Shown here: one piece after another, positions 1 through 9,097 of the stretch
How the letters are laid out: each line of letters begins with the position of its first letter
Numbering within the stretch: position 1 is the first letter of the stretch
Assembly (NCBI GenBank): GCA_902500755.1
Contig: CABVRV010000040.1
Span: forward strand, 1 to 32,319
Length of the DNA: 32,319 bases
DNA from: an uncultured Nitrospira sp.
GTDB lineage: Bacteria > Nitrospirota > Nitrospiria > Nitrospirales > Nitrospiraceae
Reading direction: 5' to 3'
Translations under genes and position numbers: made by a program
The notes under the pieces: model-generated
Seen by the model: the letters and a program-made list of their open reading frames with translations, nothing else
Told to the model about the DNA's origin: nothing
Database searches by the model: none

Positions 1-10
1 CTCGGCTGTA

Positions 11-87
<77 letters not shown>

Positions 88-97
88 AACAGAGTAC

Positions 98-126
98 ATG
101 AATCATGTTACGGGAAGCGTTGTCAA
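98..126 (-). promoter_or_regulatory. Candidate promoter of tRNA-Arg
   Basis: A perfect -35 box TTGACA (121-126, minus strand) lies 34-39 nt upstream of the tRNA 5' end. The -10 box at 17-nt spacing (98-103, ATTCAT) is poor, so only the -35 is convincing. The geometry would start transcription within a few bases of the mature tRNA 5' end. Confidence 0.35.
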
Positions 127-150
127 GGTTGGGAAAGTCACCCGGAAAGT

Positions 151-654
151 CTACAGCCGTGCCAGAATCTCATCGGCAACTTGCTTGAGCGATTTCCCTT
201 CTGTCTCAATGACATGATCGGCTGCAGCCTGATACTTCGGTAGACGCTCACGCAGCACATCTTGAATTTCATCGATAAACGACTTGATCCCGGTCAGGGA
301 AGGACGCTGAGTATCACCACCGATGCGCTGAGCAATCGTCTTAACTGAAGCTGTCAGCCAAAACACTGTCCCTGCTTGCTTCAAGACCGCCACATTCTGT
401 GGTCTGAGGATGATTCCTCCTCCGGTATCGATGACAAGTCCTTGCCTCCCGGCTACCTGTTGACAGATCTGTGATTCGAGATCACGGAAGCTCTCCCACC
501 CCTGGTGCTCAACTATTTCTGGGATAGTTTGTCCTGCCTCCCTCACTATCTCCGCGTCAGTGGACAAGAGCGTGCGGTCGAGACGAGAAGCCAGGATCCT
601 GCCCACGGCACTCTTTCCCGTGCCTCTGTACCCAACAAGCACCACATTATTCAT
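151..654 (-). CDS. aroK: Shikimate kinase
   Basis: A 167-residue protein that phosphorylates shikimate at O3 with ATP, the fifth shikimate-pathway step, in the cytoplasm. The P-loop is at residues 8-15 (GYRGTGKS). The shikimate-binding residues of the family are visible: Asp33, Arg57 and the GGG of DTGGG (78-80). The lid arginine is in QRPSL near 117. The length is normal for monofunctional AroK. I chose ATG 654 because the P-loop begins right after it and because ATGA overlaps the aroE stop; the open frame extends upstream, but that part lies antiparallel to nothing recognisable and inside aroE. It is probably co-translated with aroE. Confidence 0.95.
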   Translation of the reverse strand: MNNVVLVGYRGTGKSAVGRILASRLDRTLLSTDAEIVREAGQTIPEIVEHQGWESFRDLESQICQQVAGRQGLVIDTGGGIILRPQNVAVLKQAGTVFWLTASVKTIAQRIGGDTQRPSLTGIKSFIDEIQDVLRERLPKYQAAADHVIETEGKSLKQVADEILARL

Positions 655-1505
655 TGGAAATGAGATTCTAGTATCCCGCGCATGACATCCACCGGGGCCG
701 TCCGGTTGGTCCAGAGTTCGAACTGGGCAACCGCTTGATTGAGAAACATCTCCAAACCTGGAATGGTTTGACACCCCGCGTGTTTGGCGTCCCTGAGCAA
801 TGTGGTCTCGCGCGGGTTGTAGACAATATCCATAACGGTGAGAGCAGCGTGAAGGAGCGAAGCAGAAACACAGCTTGCATCGCCTTTCGGAAACATCCCG
901 ACAGGCGTGCAATGAATCAACACACGCGCGTCAGGCAGAGCGTTACGAAGTGAGGAGTCGTCAAGATGGAAGTCCTCGACTGTCGAACCTGCCCGGAGGC
1001 GAAGATCTTTAGCCAGGGTAGTCCGCTCACGATCGTCGATTCCTAATAAGGTCAGCTTCGCCAAGGATGACTCAGCCGTTAGCGCACATGCGATAGCGCG
1101 CGCCGCCCCGCCAGTTCCCAACAGCACAGCGCGTTGACCGGCAAGGTTCACGCCACTCTCTCTTAAAGCCCGTAATGCGCCGGTGGCGTCCGTGTTGTAT
1201 CCTGTGAGCGTACCTTTCTCGCAGACAATGGTATTGATCGCCCCGATTCGTTGAGCCGTTTCTTCCACATGATCAAGAAACGGCATAGCGGCCACCTTGT
1301 GAGGAATGGTAACGCTCGCTCCACGAAAGTTCCCGAGCGCACGGAGTCCCTTCAGCGCATCACCGATCGCTTCTACCTGCCACGCCAAGTAGACAAAATT
1401 AAGCCCTAATTCACGGAATGCGGCGTTATGAATGGCGGGCGAAAGGGAATGGCCGATCGGATTTCCAATCACCCCGCAAAATTTTGTCTGTGTGTCGATA
1501 GGCAT
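651..1505 (-). CDS. aroE: Shikimate 5-dehydrogenase (NADP-dependent)
   Basis: A 284-residue protein that reduces 3-dehydroshikimate to shikimate. The substrate-binding SLS (20-22), the catalytic pair Lys70 (VTIPHK) and Asp106 (YNTDATG), the Rossmann glycine motif GTGGAARA (130-137) and the C-terminal PGLEMFLNQA signature are all present. Its TGA stop overlaps the aroK ATG by 4 nt, so the two pathway steps are probably translationally coupled. It is 38 nt downstream of the SDR gene on the same strand. No strong Shine-Dalgarno is visible. Confidence 0.96.
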   Translation of the reverse strand: MPIDTQTKFCGVIGNPIGHSLSPAIHNAAFRELGLNFVYLAWQVEAIGDALKGLRALGNFRGASVTIPHKVAAMPFLDHVEETAQRIGAINTIVCEKGTLTGYNTDATGALRALRESGVNLAGQRAVLLGTGGAARAIACALTAESSLAKLTLLGIDDRERTTLAKDLRLRAGSTVEDFHLDDSSLRNALPDARVLIHCTPVGMFPKGDASCVSASLLHAALTVMDIVYNPRETTLLRDAKHAGCQTIPGLEMFLNQAVAQFELWTNRTAPVDVMRGILESHFQ

Positions 1506-1543
1506 TGTTTTCTGCGGGCCACACGATCGATCAGATTCAATCG

Positions 1544-2305
1544 CTACCCCTTGTGGACGGTCATGCCCCCATCAATCGGGAACGTCGCCCCAGTAACCCA
1601 GGCCGCTTCATCCGACGCGAGATAGAGAATCATATTCGCCACTTCTTCTGGTTTCCCAGGACGACGGATCGCGTATTGCGCGAGAATAGACTGGAGCATG
1701 TCTGGATTTGCCATCAGAGAGGCTGCCATGGGTGTATCGATGAGGCCGGGGTTCACACCATTACATCGAATCCCATCCTGCGCATACTCGATGGCCACCG
1801 CCCGGGTGAGGGCATCCAGAGCTCCCTTCGATGCGGTGTAAGCAGCCAAACCAGAGAGACCCACCAAGCTGGCGATGGACGAAATATTGATAATGGAGCC
1901 TCGGCCCTGCTTCAGCATCTGGGGGATCACGGCTCGCGTCATGTGGAATACTCCGGTGACGTTGACGTCGAGCACGCTCGCCCAGGTAGCATCATCGGTT
2001 TCGTGGAGACGCTTTCCAAAGGCGCCGATCCCAGCATTGTTGACGAGCACATCAATTCTTCCAAAACTATCGAGCGTGCGACGCACAACATCCTGCACAT
2101 GACCCTCGTCTGTCACAGAGCCGGCAACACCAAGGACGGTTCCCTTGTGGAGTCGAATAACGTTGACAACGTGATCCAATTCCTGTTGCCGACGCCCGGT
2201 AATCACCACCGATGCACCTTCATCGGCAAAACGCTTGGCGATCGCCTCACCGATTCCCGCATTTCCCCCCGTCACGACCGTCACCTTACCCTCCAATCTT
2301 TTCAT
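1544..2305 (-). CDS. Short-chain dehydrogenase/reductase, substrate unknown
   Basis: A 253-residue classical SDR. The cofactor motif TGGNAGIG is at 12-19, NNAG at 89-92, and the catalytic tetrad is Asn115, Ser143, Tyr156 and Lys160 (YxxxK). Arg38/Arg39 after the second beta strand favour NADPH, which is inference. The C terminus carries the usual TGATFPIDGG signature. It resembles FabG/glucose-1-dehydrogenase-like members, but the substrate cannot be read from sequence. ATGA overlap with the trmI stop and placement before aroE-aroK suggest one transcript. Confidence 0.9.
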   Translation of the reverse strand: MKRLEGKVTVVTGGNAGIGEAIAKRFADEGASVVITGRRQQELDHVVNVIRLHKGTVLGVAGSVTDEGHVQDVVRRTLDSFGRIDVLVNNAGIGAFGKRLHETDDATWASVLDVNVTGVFHMTRAVIPQMLKQGRGSIINISSIASLVGLSGLAAYTASKGALDALTRAVAIEYAQDGIRCNGVNPGLIDTPMAASLMANPDMLQSILAQYAIRRPGKPEEVANMILYLASDEAAWVTGATFPIDGGMTVHKG

Positions 2306-3171
2306 GACTGCTGTCCCTCTTCTCTTTCATGAATCTTGTCATGGGTTCCATCACGTTCCTCTGACTCAGGCATTGGGCCAAGAACCCCTGGCTCCACCTT
2401 CCGAGCGACCGTGATGAAGCCGGAATGGGCGACCATGCGATGATCGGGGCGTACGCTTCGGCCCTGCACCGACCACGTCCGCAGCAAGGTCTCGAACGTC
2501 TCAATCATGCCGAATACAGTCGTTCGCTCGAGTGTCTCCACTGTGCGCATGACTTGAGGCACCGTGGGCACGAAGCTCAAATAGATACCGCCGGAACGAA
2601 GCACCTGAGCCGCATGAGGAACCACCTGCCACGGTTCCGGGAGATCCAGCACCACACGGTCGAAGGGGACCTTGTCGTCCAGGAGATCAATGCTCTCATA
2701 GGCATTTTTTCTGATCGCCACTAGGTTGACCGGATTCATGTATCGTGAAATATTTGCTGCCGCCGTGAGTGCAAAGTCATCCCTGATTTCATAGGTCACC
2801 ACCACGCCGTCTGGACCCACTGCGCGCAAGAGCGCCATGGTCAACGCACCTGATCCAGTACCGGCCTCGAAAACTCGAGCTCCCGGATGAATATCGGCCC
2901 ACATGGGCATGATTGCGAGATCTTTGGGATAGAGGACCTGTGCCCCTCGAGGCATTTTGAGCACATAGTCACCGAACGTCGGTCGAAGCGCCAGCATCTT
3001 CTTGCCGCCAGAGAGTGTTACGATGGACCCATCAGGACGACCGATGAGGGTATCGTGCGCGATCTTTTGACCGCTAAACTGGTAGGTCTCTCCCGCTTTG
3101 AGCGTGAGGGCGTATTGTCGCCTTTTTTGATCAACGAGATGAATCCGGTCACCGCTGGACAACCTAGACAT
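2302..3171 (-). CDS. trmI: tRNA (adenine-58-N1)-methyltransferase
   Basis: A 289-residue class I SAM methyltransferase forming m1A58 in the T loop of tRNA. The family N-terminal domain (SSGDRIHLVD) precedes the SAM motif EAGTGSG (102-108), acidic Glu128 at the end of strand 2 and the motif LDLPEPW near 175-181. The C-terminal 25 residues are charged and probably disordered. A second in-frame ATG lies 9 nt upstream at 3180. I prefer 3171 because the only good promoter puts its -10 over 3179-3184, so transcription should begin near 3172 and the upstream ATG would not be in the mRNA. Neither start has a Shine-Dalgarno. Confidence 0.9.
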   Translation of the reverse strand: MSRLSSGDRIHLVDQKRRQYALTLKAGETYQFSGQKIAHDTLIGRPDGSIVTLSGGKKMLALRPTFGDYVLKMPRGAQVLYPKDLAIMPMWADIHPGARVFEAGTGSGALTMALLRAVGPDGVVVTYEIRDDFALTAAANISRYMNPVNLVAIRKNAYESIDLLDDKVPFDRVVLDLPEPWQVVPHAAQVLRSGGIYLSFVPTVPQVMRTVETLERTTVFGMIETFETLLRTWSVQGRSVRPDHRMVAHSGFITVARKVEPGVLGPMPESEERDGTHDKIHEREEGQQS

Positions 3172-3178
3172 GGCTGGC

Positions 3179-3208
3179 ATTCTAGGAGGTTCGTTCCTTG
3201 GTTTGCAA
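3179..3208 (-). promoter_or_regulatory. Candidate trmI operon promoter
   Basis: On the minus strand, TTGCAA (3203-3208), an 18-nt spacer and TAGAAT (3179-3184). The predicted start, 6-7 nt below the -10, falls at about 3172, next to the ATG at 3171. The -35 lies inside the palindrome at 3197-3213. Confidence 0.45.
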
Positions 3209-3213
3209 CCAAG
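3197..3213. promoter_or_regulatory. Operator-like palindrome between trmI and nfeD
   Basis: CTTGGTTTGCAACCAAG: two perfect 7-bp arms (CTTGGTT/AACCAAG) around a 3-nt centre. It covers the candidate -35 of trmI and ends 9 nt before the -35 of nfeD, so a bound regulator could affect both divergent transcripts. No cognate regulator is encoded next to it. Confidence 0.45.
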
Positions 3214-3222
3214 CGCTGTTCC

Positions 3223-3251
3223 TTGACAGGGTACCGAGCGGGCCGTAAGAT
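3223..3251 (+). promoter_or_regulatory. Sigma-70 type promoter of nfeD-slipin
   Basis: TTGACA (3223-3228, perfect -35), 17-nt spacer, TAAGAT (3246-3251). The expected start is near 3258, giving a short leader of about 19 nt before ATG 3277. Confidence 0.6.
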
Positions 3252-3276
3252 CCTCTCATCATTGATATTTTCCACG

Positions 3277-4611
3277 ATGACTGATGATGATCGAGGCACG
3301 AGAACTTCGTTAGTCCCTGCCTTCTCTAAGGCGGTCGTAGGACTGGTCTTAGCAGTTTGCCCGGCGTTTCTCAGTCACTCCGTTCACGCAAAAGAGCTGG
3401 TCATCGCGAACTATGAGGGGGTCATTAACCCCGTCGCGGCGGAATACCTGCATGATGCACTCGATTTCGCGCAATCTGCCGGGGCCGAAGCATTGATCTT
3501 GAAGCTCGACACCCCCGGAGGGTTGGATACCTCCATGCGTCTGATGATCAAGGACATCACAGGTTCGCCTCTACCGGTAATTGTATTCGTCTCTCCCTCG
3601 GGAGGGCGGGCCGCTTCAGCGGGCGTGTTTATCACCATGGCGGCCCATGTCGCTGCCATGGCACCGGGCACCAACATTGGAGCAGCGCATCCGGTCGCCA
3701 TGGGCGGCGGTGAGATGGACAACACGATGAAAGAGAAGGTAGAAAACGACTCGGTGGCGTACATCAAGAGCATTGCGGAACAGCGTGGCCGAAATGTGTC
3801 ATGGGCCGAAGATGCGGTTCGTAAGAGCGTGTCCGTGACGGAGCGGGAGGCCTTGAAACTCAAAATCATCGATGTGGTGGCCGAAGATATTCCCAACCTG
3901 CTGAAGCATCTGCAAGGGAGAAAGGTTGTTCTCCCTCACGGAACAGTCACATTATCAAGCGAACCTCCTACCCTTCGAGAATTTCCGATGGGTACGCGTC
4001 TGGAGTTGCTCAAAACTCTGAGCGATCCGAACATTGCCTATCTTCTGATGTCCATCGGAACGATCGGGATTATGGCCGAGCTCTACAGCCCCGGCGCAAT
4101 CCTACCCGGCATCATCGGAGCGATCAGTTTGATTCTGGCGTTCTATTCCCTCCAATCTCTCCCAGTCAACTATGCGGGCGCCCTCCTTGTGATACTCGGC
4201 GTCGTGTTCCTTCTGCTCGAAATCTCCGTCACCAGCTATGGATTGCTCGCATTGGGAGGCTTAACCGCCATGACGCTGGGGGGTCTCTTCCTCATCAAGA
4301 ATGACGCACCTTATCTACAAGTGTCGCTTTCGTTCTTGTTGCCCACCGTCATGGCGATCGGAGCTCTGGCCGGGGTTCTTGCATGGATGGCGGTCAAGGG
4401 AACCCGCGGAAAGCCGATCACCGGAGCCGAGGGAATGATCGGATCGATCGGGATCGCGAAGACAGATCTGAACCCATGCGGTCTGATTACCATACAAGGA
4501 GAGATCTGGGAGGCAGTCAGCCACGTGCCCATTCGTCAAGGCGAGGCCGCAGAGGTGCTGTCGATCGAGGGGCTGACACTGACTGTGGCCCCCACTCACA
4601 CATTACGCTGA
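3277..4611 (+). CDS. nfeD: NfeD-type membrane-bound serine protease (ClpP-class domain plus OB fold)
   Basis: A 444-residue full-length NfeD. A signal peptide ends near VHA (residue 38). The S49/ClpP-like protease domain (about 40-215) holds the nucleophile motif AASAG with Ser114. Four to five transmembrane helices follow (about 253-372), then a C-terminal OB-fold domain (about 380-440). The family partners with stomatin/slipin proteins in membrane quality control, and a slipin follows 19 nt downstream. The open frame extends far upstream, but that part overlaps trmI in antisense. ATG 3277 gives the signal peptide and fits the promoter, though it lacks a clear Shine-Dalgarno. Confidence 0.92.
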   Translation: MTDDDRGTRTSLVPAFSKAVVGLVLAVCPAFLSHSVHAKELVIANYEGVINPVAAEYLHDALDFAQSAGAEALILKLDTPGGLDTSMRLMIKDITGSPLPVIVFVSPSGGRAASAGVFITMAAHVAAMAPGTNIGAAHPVAMGGGEMDNTMKEKVENDSVAYIKSIAEQRGRNVSWAEDAVRKSVSVTEREALKLKIIDVVAEDIPNLLKHLQGRKVVLPHGTVTLSSEPPTLREFPMGTRLELLKTLSDPNIAYLLMSIGTIGIMAELYSPGAILPGIIGAISLILAFYSLQSLPVNYAGALLVILGVVFLLLEISVTSYGLLALGGLTAMTLGGLFLIKNDAPYLQVSLSFLLPTVMAIGALAGVLAWMAVKGTRGKPITGAEGMIGSIGIAKTDLNPCGLITIQGEIWEAVSHVPIRQGEAAEVLSIEGLTLTVAPTHTLR

Positions 4612-4630
4612 CCGAAGAGAAGGAGCCATC

Positions 4631-5377
4631 ATGTCATTCCTGTTGCCTTTAATCCTATTCGGTGCGCTGCTGTATGCCAGCTTCAAGCGCGTGATGGAAT
4701 ACGAACGGCTTGTGGTGTTCGCTCTCGGCAAGTTTCAGACCGTGAAAGGGCCTGGAATCAGATTGGTGATCCCGGTCCTTCAGCAGATGGTCCGCGTGAA
4801 TCTCCAAACCGTGACGATGGAAGTCCCGTCGCAAGACGTGATCACGCGAGATAACATTTCTGTAAAGGTCAACGCCGTCATTTTCCTCCGAGTGGTTGAT
4901 CCCCAACGCGCAGTGCTCGCCGTACAAGATTATCTGTATTCCACTTCACAGGTGGCCCAAACGACACTTCGCAGTGTCCTGGGTCAAAGCCAACTCGACG
5001 ACTTGTTGGCGAAACGCGACGACATCAACGCGGAGTTGCAGCGAATCATCGACCAACAGACCGAGCCTTGGGGGGTCAAGGTTGCTGCCGTCGAGGTCAA
5101 GAATGTCGACATTCCGCAAGACATGCAACGAGCCATCGCTCGACAAGCCGAAGCTGAACGAGAACGGCGGGCAAAAATCATTCATGCCGAAGGTGAGTTC
5201 CAGGCCGCGCAGAAACTTGCTGAAGCCGCGAACGTCATCAGTCAAAATCCTGCAGCACTTCAGCTACGATATCTCCAAACACTTGTCGAGATCGCGGGTG
5301 AGAAGAACTCGACTACCATCTTCCCCATCCCGGTCGATACACTTGCGCCGTTCATGAAGGGGCTGTTCTCGAAATAG
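4631..5377 (+). CDS. Slipin/stomatin-like SPFH membrane protein
   Basis: A 248-residue protein with an N-terminal hydrophobic hairpin segment (about 2-18), then the SPFH/band-7 domain with the stomatin signatures GPGIRLVIP (41-49), [20 protein letters not shown] core and the [10 protein letters not shown] stretch. A charged coiled coil (about 160-200, rich in A, E, R and K) precedes a hydrophobic C terminus. SPFH proteins oligomerise at the membrane and scaffold NfeD proteases. The AAGGAG site at 4619-4624 sets the ATG. It is operonic with nfeD. The 263 nt after it hold no gene and no convincing promoter or terminator. Confidence 0.93.
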   Translation: MSFLLPLILFGALLYASFKRVMEYERLVVFALGKFQTVKGPGIRLVIPVLQQMVRVNLQTVTMEVPSQDVITRDNISVKVNAVIFLRVVDPQRAVLAVQDYLYSTSQVAQTTLRSVLGQSQLDDLLAKRDDINAELQRIIDQQTEPWGVKVAAVEVKNVDIPQDMQRAIARQAEAERERRAKIIHAEGEFQAAQKLAEAANVISQNPAALQLRYLQTLVEIAGEKNSTTIFPIPVDTLAPFMKGLFSK

Positions 5378-5640
5378 TGTGGCATTTCCGTCGAATGGCT
5401 GGCATCAATCCCACATAGCTGCCGCATAAGTGCGACAGTTTCTGATAAAGCTCCTCATTAACCCTGTCTAATCTTTCTGATTTTTTGAGACGATCCCTCG
5501 TTCTGTTTCTCATCTTCAGTCCAGCATCCGTTTTGCTTCGTACATTCATCTATAACGGCGTACTGAGTCGAATCTTTTCAGTTGAAAGAGGCTCTAAAGT
5601 ATAGGAACTATGTTCAACCAAAAATACAAAGGGTGACACG

Positions 5641-6897
5641 ATGAAGAAAGAGCTTCGGGTCGCTGAGGAAATAGACATACAGAAAACATTCGTCCCGGAT
5701 GTCGATGCCGATGATGCCAAAGCGAGCGGCATGCTCGGAATGATCGGCCGTGAGGAGCTTGAAGAATCGACAGCCGACGAGAAGAGTCAGGCAGTCCTAC
5801 GGACGAGCCAGGGAACGAGCCCGTTCCTGTTGGAGAGTCTCTACTTTCGTTCGTTTGGTGAGCGTGGACTGTTAACTCGAGAGGAAGAGACGGCCATCGC
5901 GAAGCGTGTCGACCTCGGAACCCGCCGTATCCGCACCGCATTGCGTCAGGCTGTGCGGGCTATTCTGAGGTCCAAACGGACGTCTCCTCTTGTAGAAACA
6001 GCGAAAGCACTTCAAGTCGTTCGGCGATTAAGTGGACTTTCAGCCACCGCTCTGGACAATGCAGAGAAACTACTGGTAGCGGCTGTAGGCTCGTCAGAGC
6101 CGGATGCCAAACTTGCAGTGGGCGCGGCCAAGGAACTGAAGGCGGTATTGAATGAAATCCGATCCGCCAGAATTGTGCTGGAAGATGGCAAAGATGAACT
6201 CGTACGGTGCAATTTGCGCTTAGTGGTCGATGTTGCGAAACACTACACGGGAAGGGGGTTGACCTTACTGGATCTCGTACAAGAGGGGAATATCGGACTC
6301 ATGAAAGCTGCTGAGCGATACCAGTATCGGAAAGGTTTTAAATTTAGCACGTATGCCACATGGTGGATACGACAAGGCATCACTCGGGCCCTTGCGGATC
6401 AAGCGAGAACGATTCGCATTCCGGTCCACCAAACCGAAGCATCTCACCGAATTCTCCGCGTGATGCGGCGACTGGGACAGCGGTTTGGACGGCCTGCCAG
6501 ACTAGACGAAGTGGCCCAGATATTACGCATGAGACCTGAACGGCTCCGTGAAACCGTGCAAGCGTTTCAGGAACCGGTGGCATTAGAGACCCCGATCGGT
6601 GATGGAGATACCCAGTTCGGCGATATGATTCCGGACCAACAGGCCGTGTCACCCGACGCCCATGTGCACCGAGGTGAGCTGACTCAACAACTGGACCGGA
6701 TCCTTAGCACCTTGACACCTCGAGAGCAAACGGTTATCAGACTCCGATTTGGGATCGGCTACGACGAAGCCAGCACCCTTGAGCAAGTTGGCCAAAGCTT
6801 ATCCGTCACGCGCGAGCGTATACGCCAGATTGAAGCGAAGGCTCTCAAAAAGCTCAAGACTCCTGGGATCAAAGAACTCTTCGCTTCTATCAAATAG
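5641..6897 (+). CDS. Sigma-70 family RNA polymerase sigma factor (RpoD/RpoS-like, group 2 type)
   Basis: A 418-residue sigma factor. Region 2 (185-260) is typical, with NLRLVVDVAKHYTGRGL, DLVQEGNIGLMKA and the melting/-10 reading block FSTYATWWIRQGI. Region 3 follows (about 265-345), and region 4 (about 350-408) has the -35 helix-turn-helix STLEQVGQSLSVTRERIRQIE. Acidic region 1.1 is absent, and region 1.2 (about 60-92) departs from the usual DPVRxYLREIG form. About 90 poorly conserved residues separate 1.2 and 2. This suggests an alternative group 2 factor rather than the housekeeping one, which is inference. A GGGTGA element lies just upstream, and a terminator follows. Confidence 0.9.
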   Translation: MKKELRVAEEIDIQKTFVPDVDADDAKASGMLGMIGREELEESTADEKSQAVLRTSQGTSPFLLESLYFRSFGERGLLTREEETAIAKRVDLGTRRIRTALRQAVRAILRSKRTSPLVETAKALQVVRRLSGLSATALDNAEKLLVAAVGSSEPDAKLAVGAAKELKAVLNEIRSARIVLEDGKDELVRCNLRLVVDVAKHYTGRGLTLLDLVQEGNIGLMKAAERYQYRKGFKFSTYATWWIRQGITRALADQARTIRIPVHQTEASHRILRVMRRLGQRFGRPARLDEVAQILRMRPERLRETVQAFQEPVALETPIGDGDTQFGDMIPDQQAVSPDAHVHRGELTQQLDRILSTLTPREQTVIRLRFGIGYDEASTLEQVGQSLSVTRERIRQIEAKALKKLKTPGIKELFASIK

Positions 6898-6913
6898 GAC
6901 TCCTCGCTCTGTC

Positions 6914-6957
6914 AGGTCCGAGGGCGACTTCGTCGCCCCCGGACCTCGACTTTCCTC
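6914..6957 (+). terminator. Intrinsic terminator-like hairpin after the sigma gene
   Basis: The arms 6914-6927 and 6933-6946 form a GC-rich stem of about 14 bp with one A-C mismatch and a CTTCG pentaloop. The tail (CGACTTTCCTCT) is only moderately T-rich. It separates the sigma gene from lipB. Confidence 0.7.
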
Positions 6958-7064
6958 TATCCAACGAGTTGTGTAACAATGACACCCGCCGAGCGGAGCA
7001 AACGGCTTCTTATCGTACCCACGATCAGTACCAGTGGACGTTCCACGATGGTTCGGATCTCTTT

Positions 7065-7862
7065 ATGGAACAACCTGTCTCTCTAAGCCACCTCATCGGC
7101 CCGAATATCACCTCCCCATCTTGTGATTCTCTTCGATATCGGGACATCCTTGTTCACACATTTCCGAATCCTGTTCCCTATCTCACGGCGTGGGATCTGC
7201 AGTCGCGCTTACATAACGAACGACTCCTCAATCGCCAACCGGACACCTTGTTGATTCTTGAACATTCGCCCGTCTATACGCTAGGACGCAGGACACGACC
7301 ATCAGACTGGGGTGGGAATCAGGCCGCTTTATGCGAGAACGGAGCGGAATTCCACCATGTGAACCGTGGTGGATCCGTAACCTTTCATGGCCCCGGGCAG
7401 ATAGTCCTCTATCCAATCCTGAAACTTCATCGGTACGCCACAGGGGCCAGGCAATTGGTGTGGTTACTTGAGGAGGTTGTCATTCGCGTACTTGACCACT
7501 GGAATATCACCGGCGTTCGGATCGTCGGCAAACCTGGCGTGTGGGTCATGCTGCCGCAGCTGAAGAAAATCTGTTTTGTCGGCATACGAATTCAACAGGG
7601 AGTGACACTCCATGGAGTCTCCCTGAATGTCGATCTAGACTTGGCCCCGTTCCGTCGAATTCACCCATGTGGATTCCCCGATTGTTCTGTGACATCCATG
7701 GCGGCTGTTTCTCAAAGAGCCGTCCCGGTCGAAGTAATTAAGCAGCAACTCGCTGAGACCTTCACCATGGTGTTTCCATCAAGCGCCCCACGACCGGTGT
7801 CCATGCAAAGACAAGAGTACGCCCACACTGATCCTGAAGGAGCTCTATGCAGGAACTTTTGA
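7065..7862 (+). CDS. lipB: Octanoyl-[acyl-carrier-protein]:protein N-octanoyltransferase
   Basis: A 265-residue protein that transfers octanoyl groups from ACP to lipoyl domains, the first step of lipoate assembly. The RGGSVTFHGPGQ motif (101-112), the catalytic lysine (Lys168, LKKIC) and the catalytic cysteine (Cys202, HPCGF) are present. It is about 40 residues longer than typical LipB, split between an N-terminal leader and a C-terminal tail. The open frame reaches 6969, but only through a TTG start just past the terminator, so I use ATG 7065; the ribosome site is weak. The last 16 nt overlap gdhA. Confidence 0.9.
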   Translation: MEQPVSLSHLIGPNITSPSCDSLRYRDILVHTFPNPVPYLTAWDLQSRLHNERLLNRQPDTLLILEHSPVYTLGRRTRPSDWGGNQAALCENGAEFHHVNRGGSVTFHGPGQIVLYPILKLHRYATGARQLVWLLEEVVIRVLDHWNITGVRIVGKPGVWVMLPQLKKICFVGIRIQQGVTLHGVSLNVDLDLAPFRRIHPCGFPDCSVTSMAAVSQRAVPVEVIKQQLAETFTMVFPSSAPRPVSMQRQEYAHTDPEGALCRNF

Positions 7863-9097
7863 CGCCGACCTTTCGCTTGGCCGTCTCGCAATTCGATCAG
7901 GCCGCGGAGGCTATGCACCTGGACTCCAACCTCCGCGAACGCCTGAAGCTCCCACAGCGCTCACTCGTCGTCAGTCTCCCCGTCCTCATGGACGATGGGC
8001 ATGTCGAGGTCTTTACCGGTTATCGCGTGCAGCATGATTCATCACGCGGGCCCTCCAAGGGTGGAGTGCGATACCACCCCGATGTAAATCTTGGCGAAGT
8101 GGCGGCTCTGGCCATGTGGATGACATGGAAATGTGCCGTAGCCGGCTTGCCCTATGGTGGAGCCAAAGGCGGGGTCCAAGTCGCTCCCAAGAGTCTGTCC
8201 TCTCCGGAATTACAACGACTGACCAGGCGCTATGCGGCGGAAATATTCCCCTTGATCGGACCGGATAAGGACGTGCCTGCCCCTGACGTGGGGACTGATG
8301 CCCAGGTCATGGCGTGGATGATGGATACCTACAGCCAGCAGGTCGGATATGCGGTACCTGGAGTTGTCACCGGAAAACCGCTGGCGCTCGGTGGCAGCTT
8401 GGGTCGAGAAGAAGCAACCGGGCGGGGTGTCGTCTATGTGACACAGGAAGCATTGCGTCATGTGAAGCTGCCGTTGGAGAACGCGACGGTGGCGATTCAA
8501 GGATTCGGAAACGTCGGCTCGCATACGGCTCGCATCATGCACCAACAAGGGGCACGTGTGATTGCCGTCAGTGATGTCAATGGCGGCATCTATAACGACA
8601 AGGGATTGGACATCGCACATCTTCTCCGTCGTGATTCCGGCCAGCCGCTCCGTGAAACGAGACAGGGAGACGCGATCACAAATGAGGAATTACTCCAATT
8701 GGACTGCACCGTGCTCGTTCCCGCTGCACTATCCGAACAGATTACGCATCGCAATGCGAATTCCCTGAAATGTCGAATCCTCTCTGAAGGAGCCAACGGA
8801 CCGACGACACTAGAAGCCGATCGCATTCTGGAGGACAAAGGCATATTCGTGATACCTGATATTCTGGCAAATTCCGGTGGAGTCATCGTCTCATACTTCG
8901 AGTGGGTTCAGGATCTTCAGCGCTTCTTCTGGAGCGCAGCCGACATTCAGAATCGTCTACAGAATATCATCACATCCGCCTTTCATCGCACATTACACTT
9001 TTCAACCGAACGTCGGGTTTCAATGCGCATGGCGGCGCTCATGAGCGGGATTGACCAGGTCGCTCAAGCCCACCTCCAGCGTGGATTGTACCCCTAA
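7847..9097 (+). CDS. gdhA: Glutamate dehydrogenase (Glu/Leu/Phe/Val dehydrogenase family)
   Basis: A 416-residue protein, the usual length of hexameric catabolic-type GDH. It interconverts glutamate and 2-oxoglutarate plus ammonia. Substrate residues Lys71 (GPSKGGVR) and Lys95, catalytic Lys107 (GGAKGGV) and Asp147 (PDVGT) are in place, followed by the Rossmann motif GFGNVGS near 216-222. A strong AAGGAG at 7837-7842 inside lipB sets ATG 7847. The overlap with lipB suggests co-transcription. Coenzyme preference cannot be fixed by eye. Confidence 0.94.
   Translation: MQELLTPTFRLAVSQFDQAAEAMHLDSNLRERLKLPQRSLVVSLPVLMDDGHVEVFTGYRVQHDSSRGPSKGGVRYHPDVNLGEVAALAMWMTWKCAVAGLPYGGAKGGVQVAPKSLSSPELQRLTRRYAAEIFPLIGPDKDVPAPDVGTDAQVMAWMMDTYSQQVGYAVPGVVTGKPLALGGSLGREEATGRGVVYVTQEALRHVKLPLENATVAIQGFGNVGSHTARIMHQQGARVIAVSDVNGGIYNDKGLDIAHLLRRDSGQPLRETRQGDAITNEELLQLDCTVLVPAALSEQITHRNANSLKCRILSEGANGPTTLEADRILEDKGIFVIPDILANSGGVIVSYFEWVQDLQRFFWSAADIQNRLQNIITSAFHRTLHFSTERRVSMRMAALMSGIDQVAQAHLQRGLYP

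Noticed and set aside
1505..2332. A 275-codon plus-strand open frame
   Set aside because: Antisense to the SDR gene, whose catalytic motifs are complete.
5582..5605. TTGAAA followed by TATAGG upstream of the sigma gene as a promoter
   Set aside because: The spacer is only 12 nt, too short for sigma-70 promoters.
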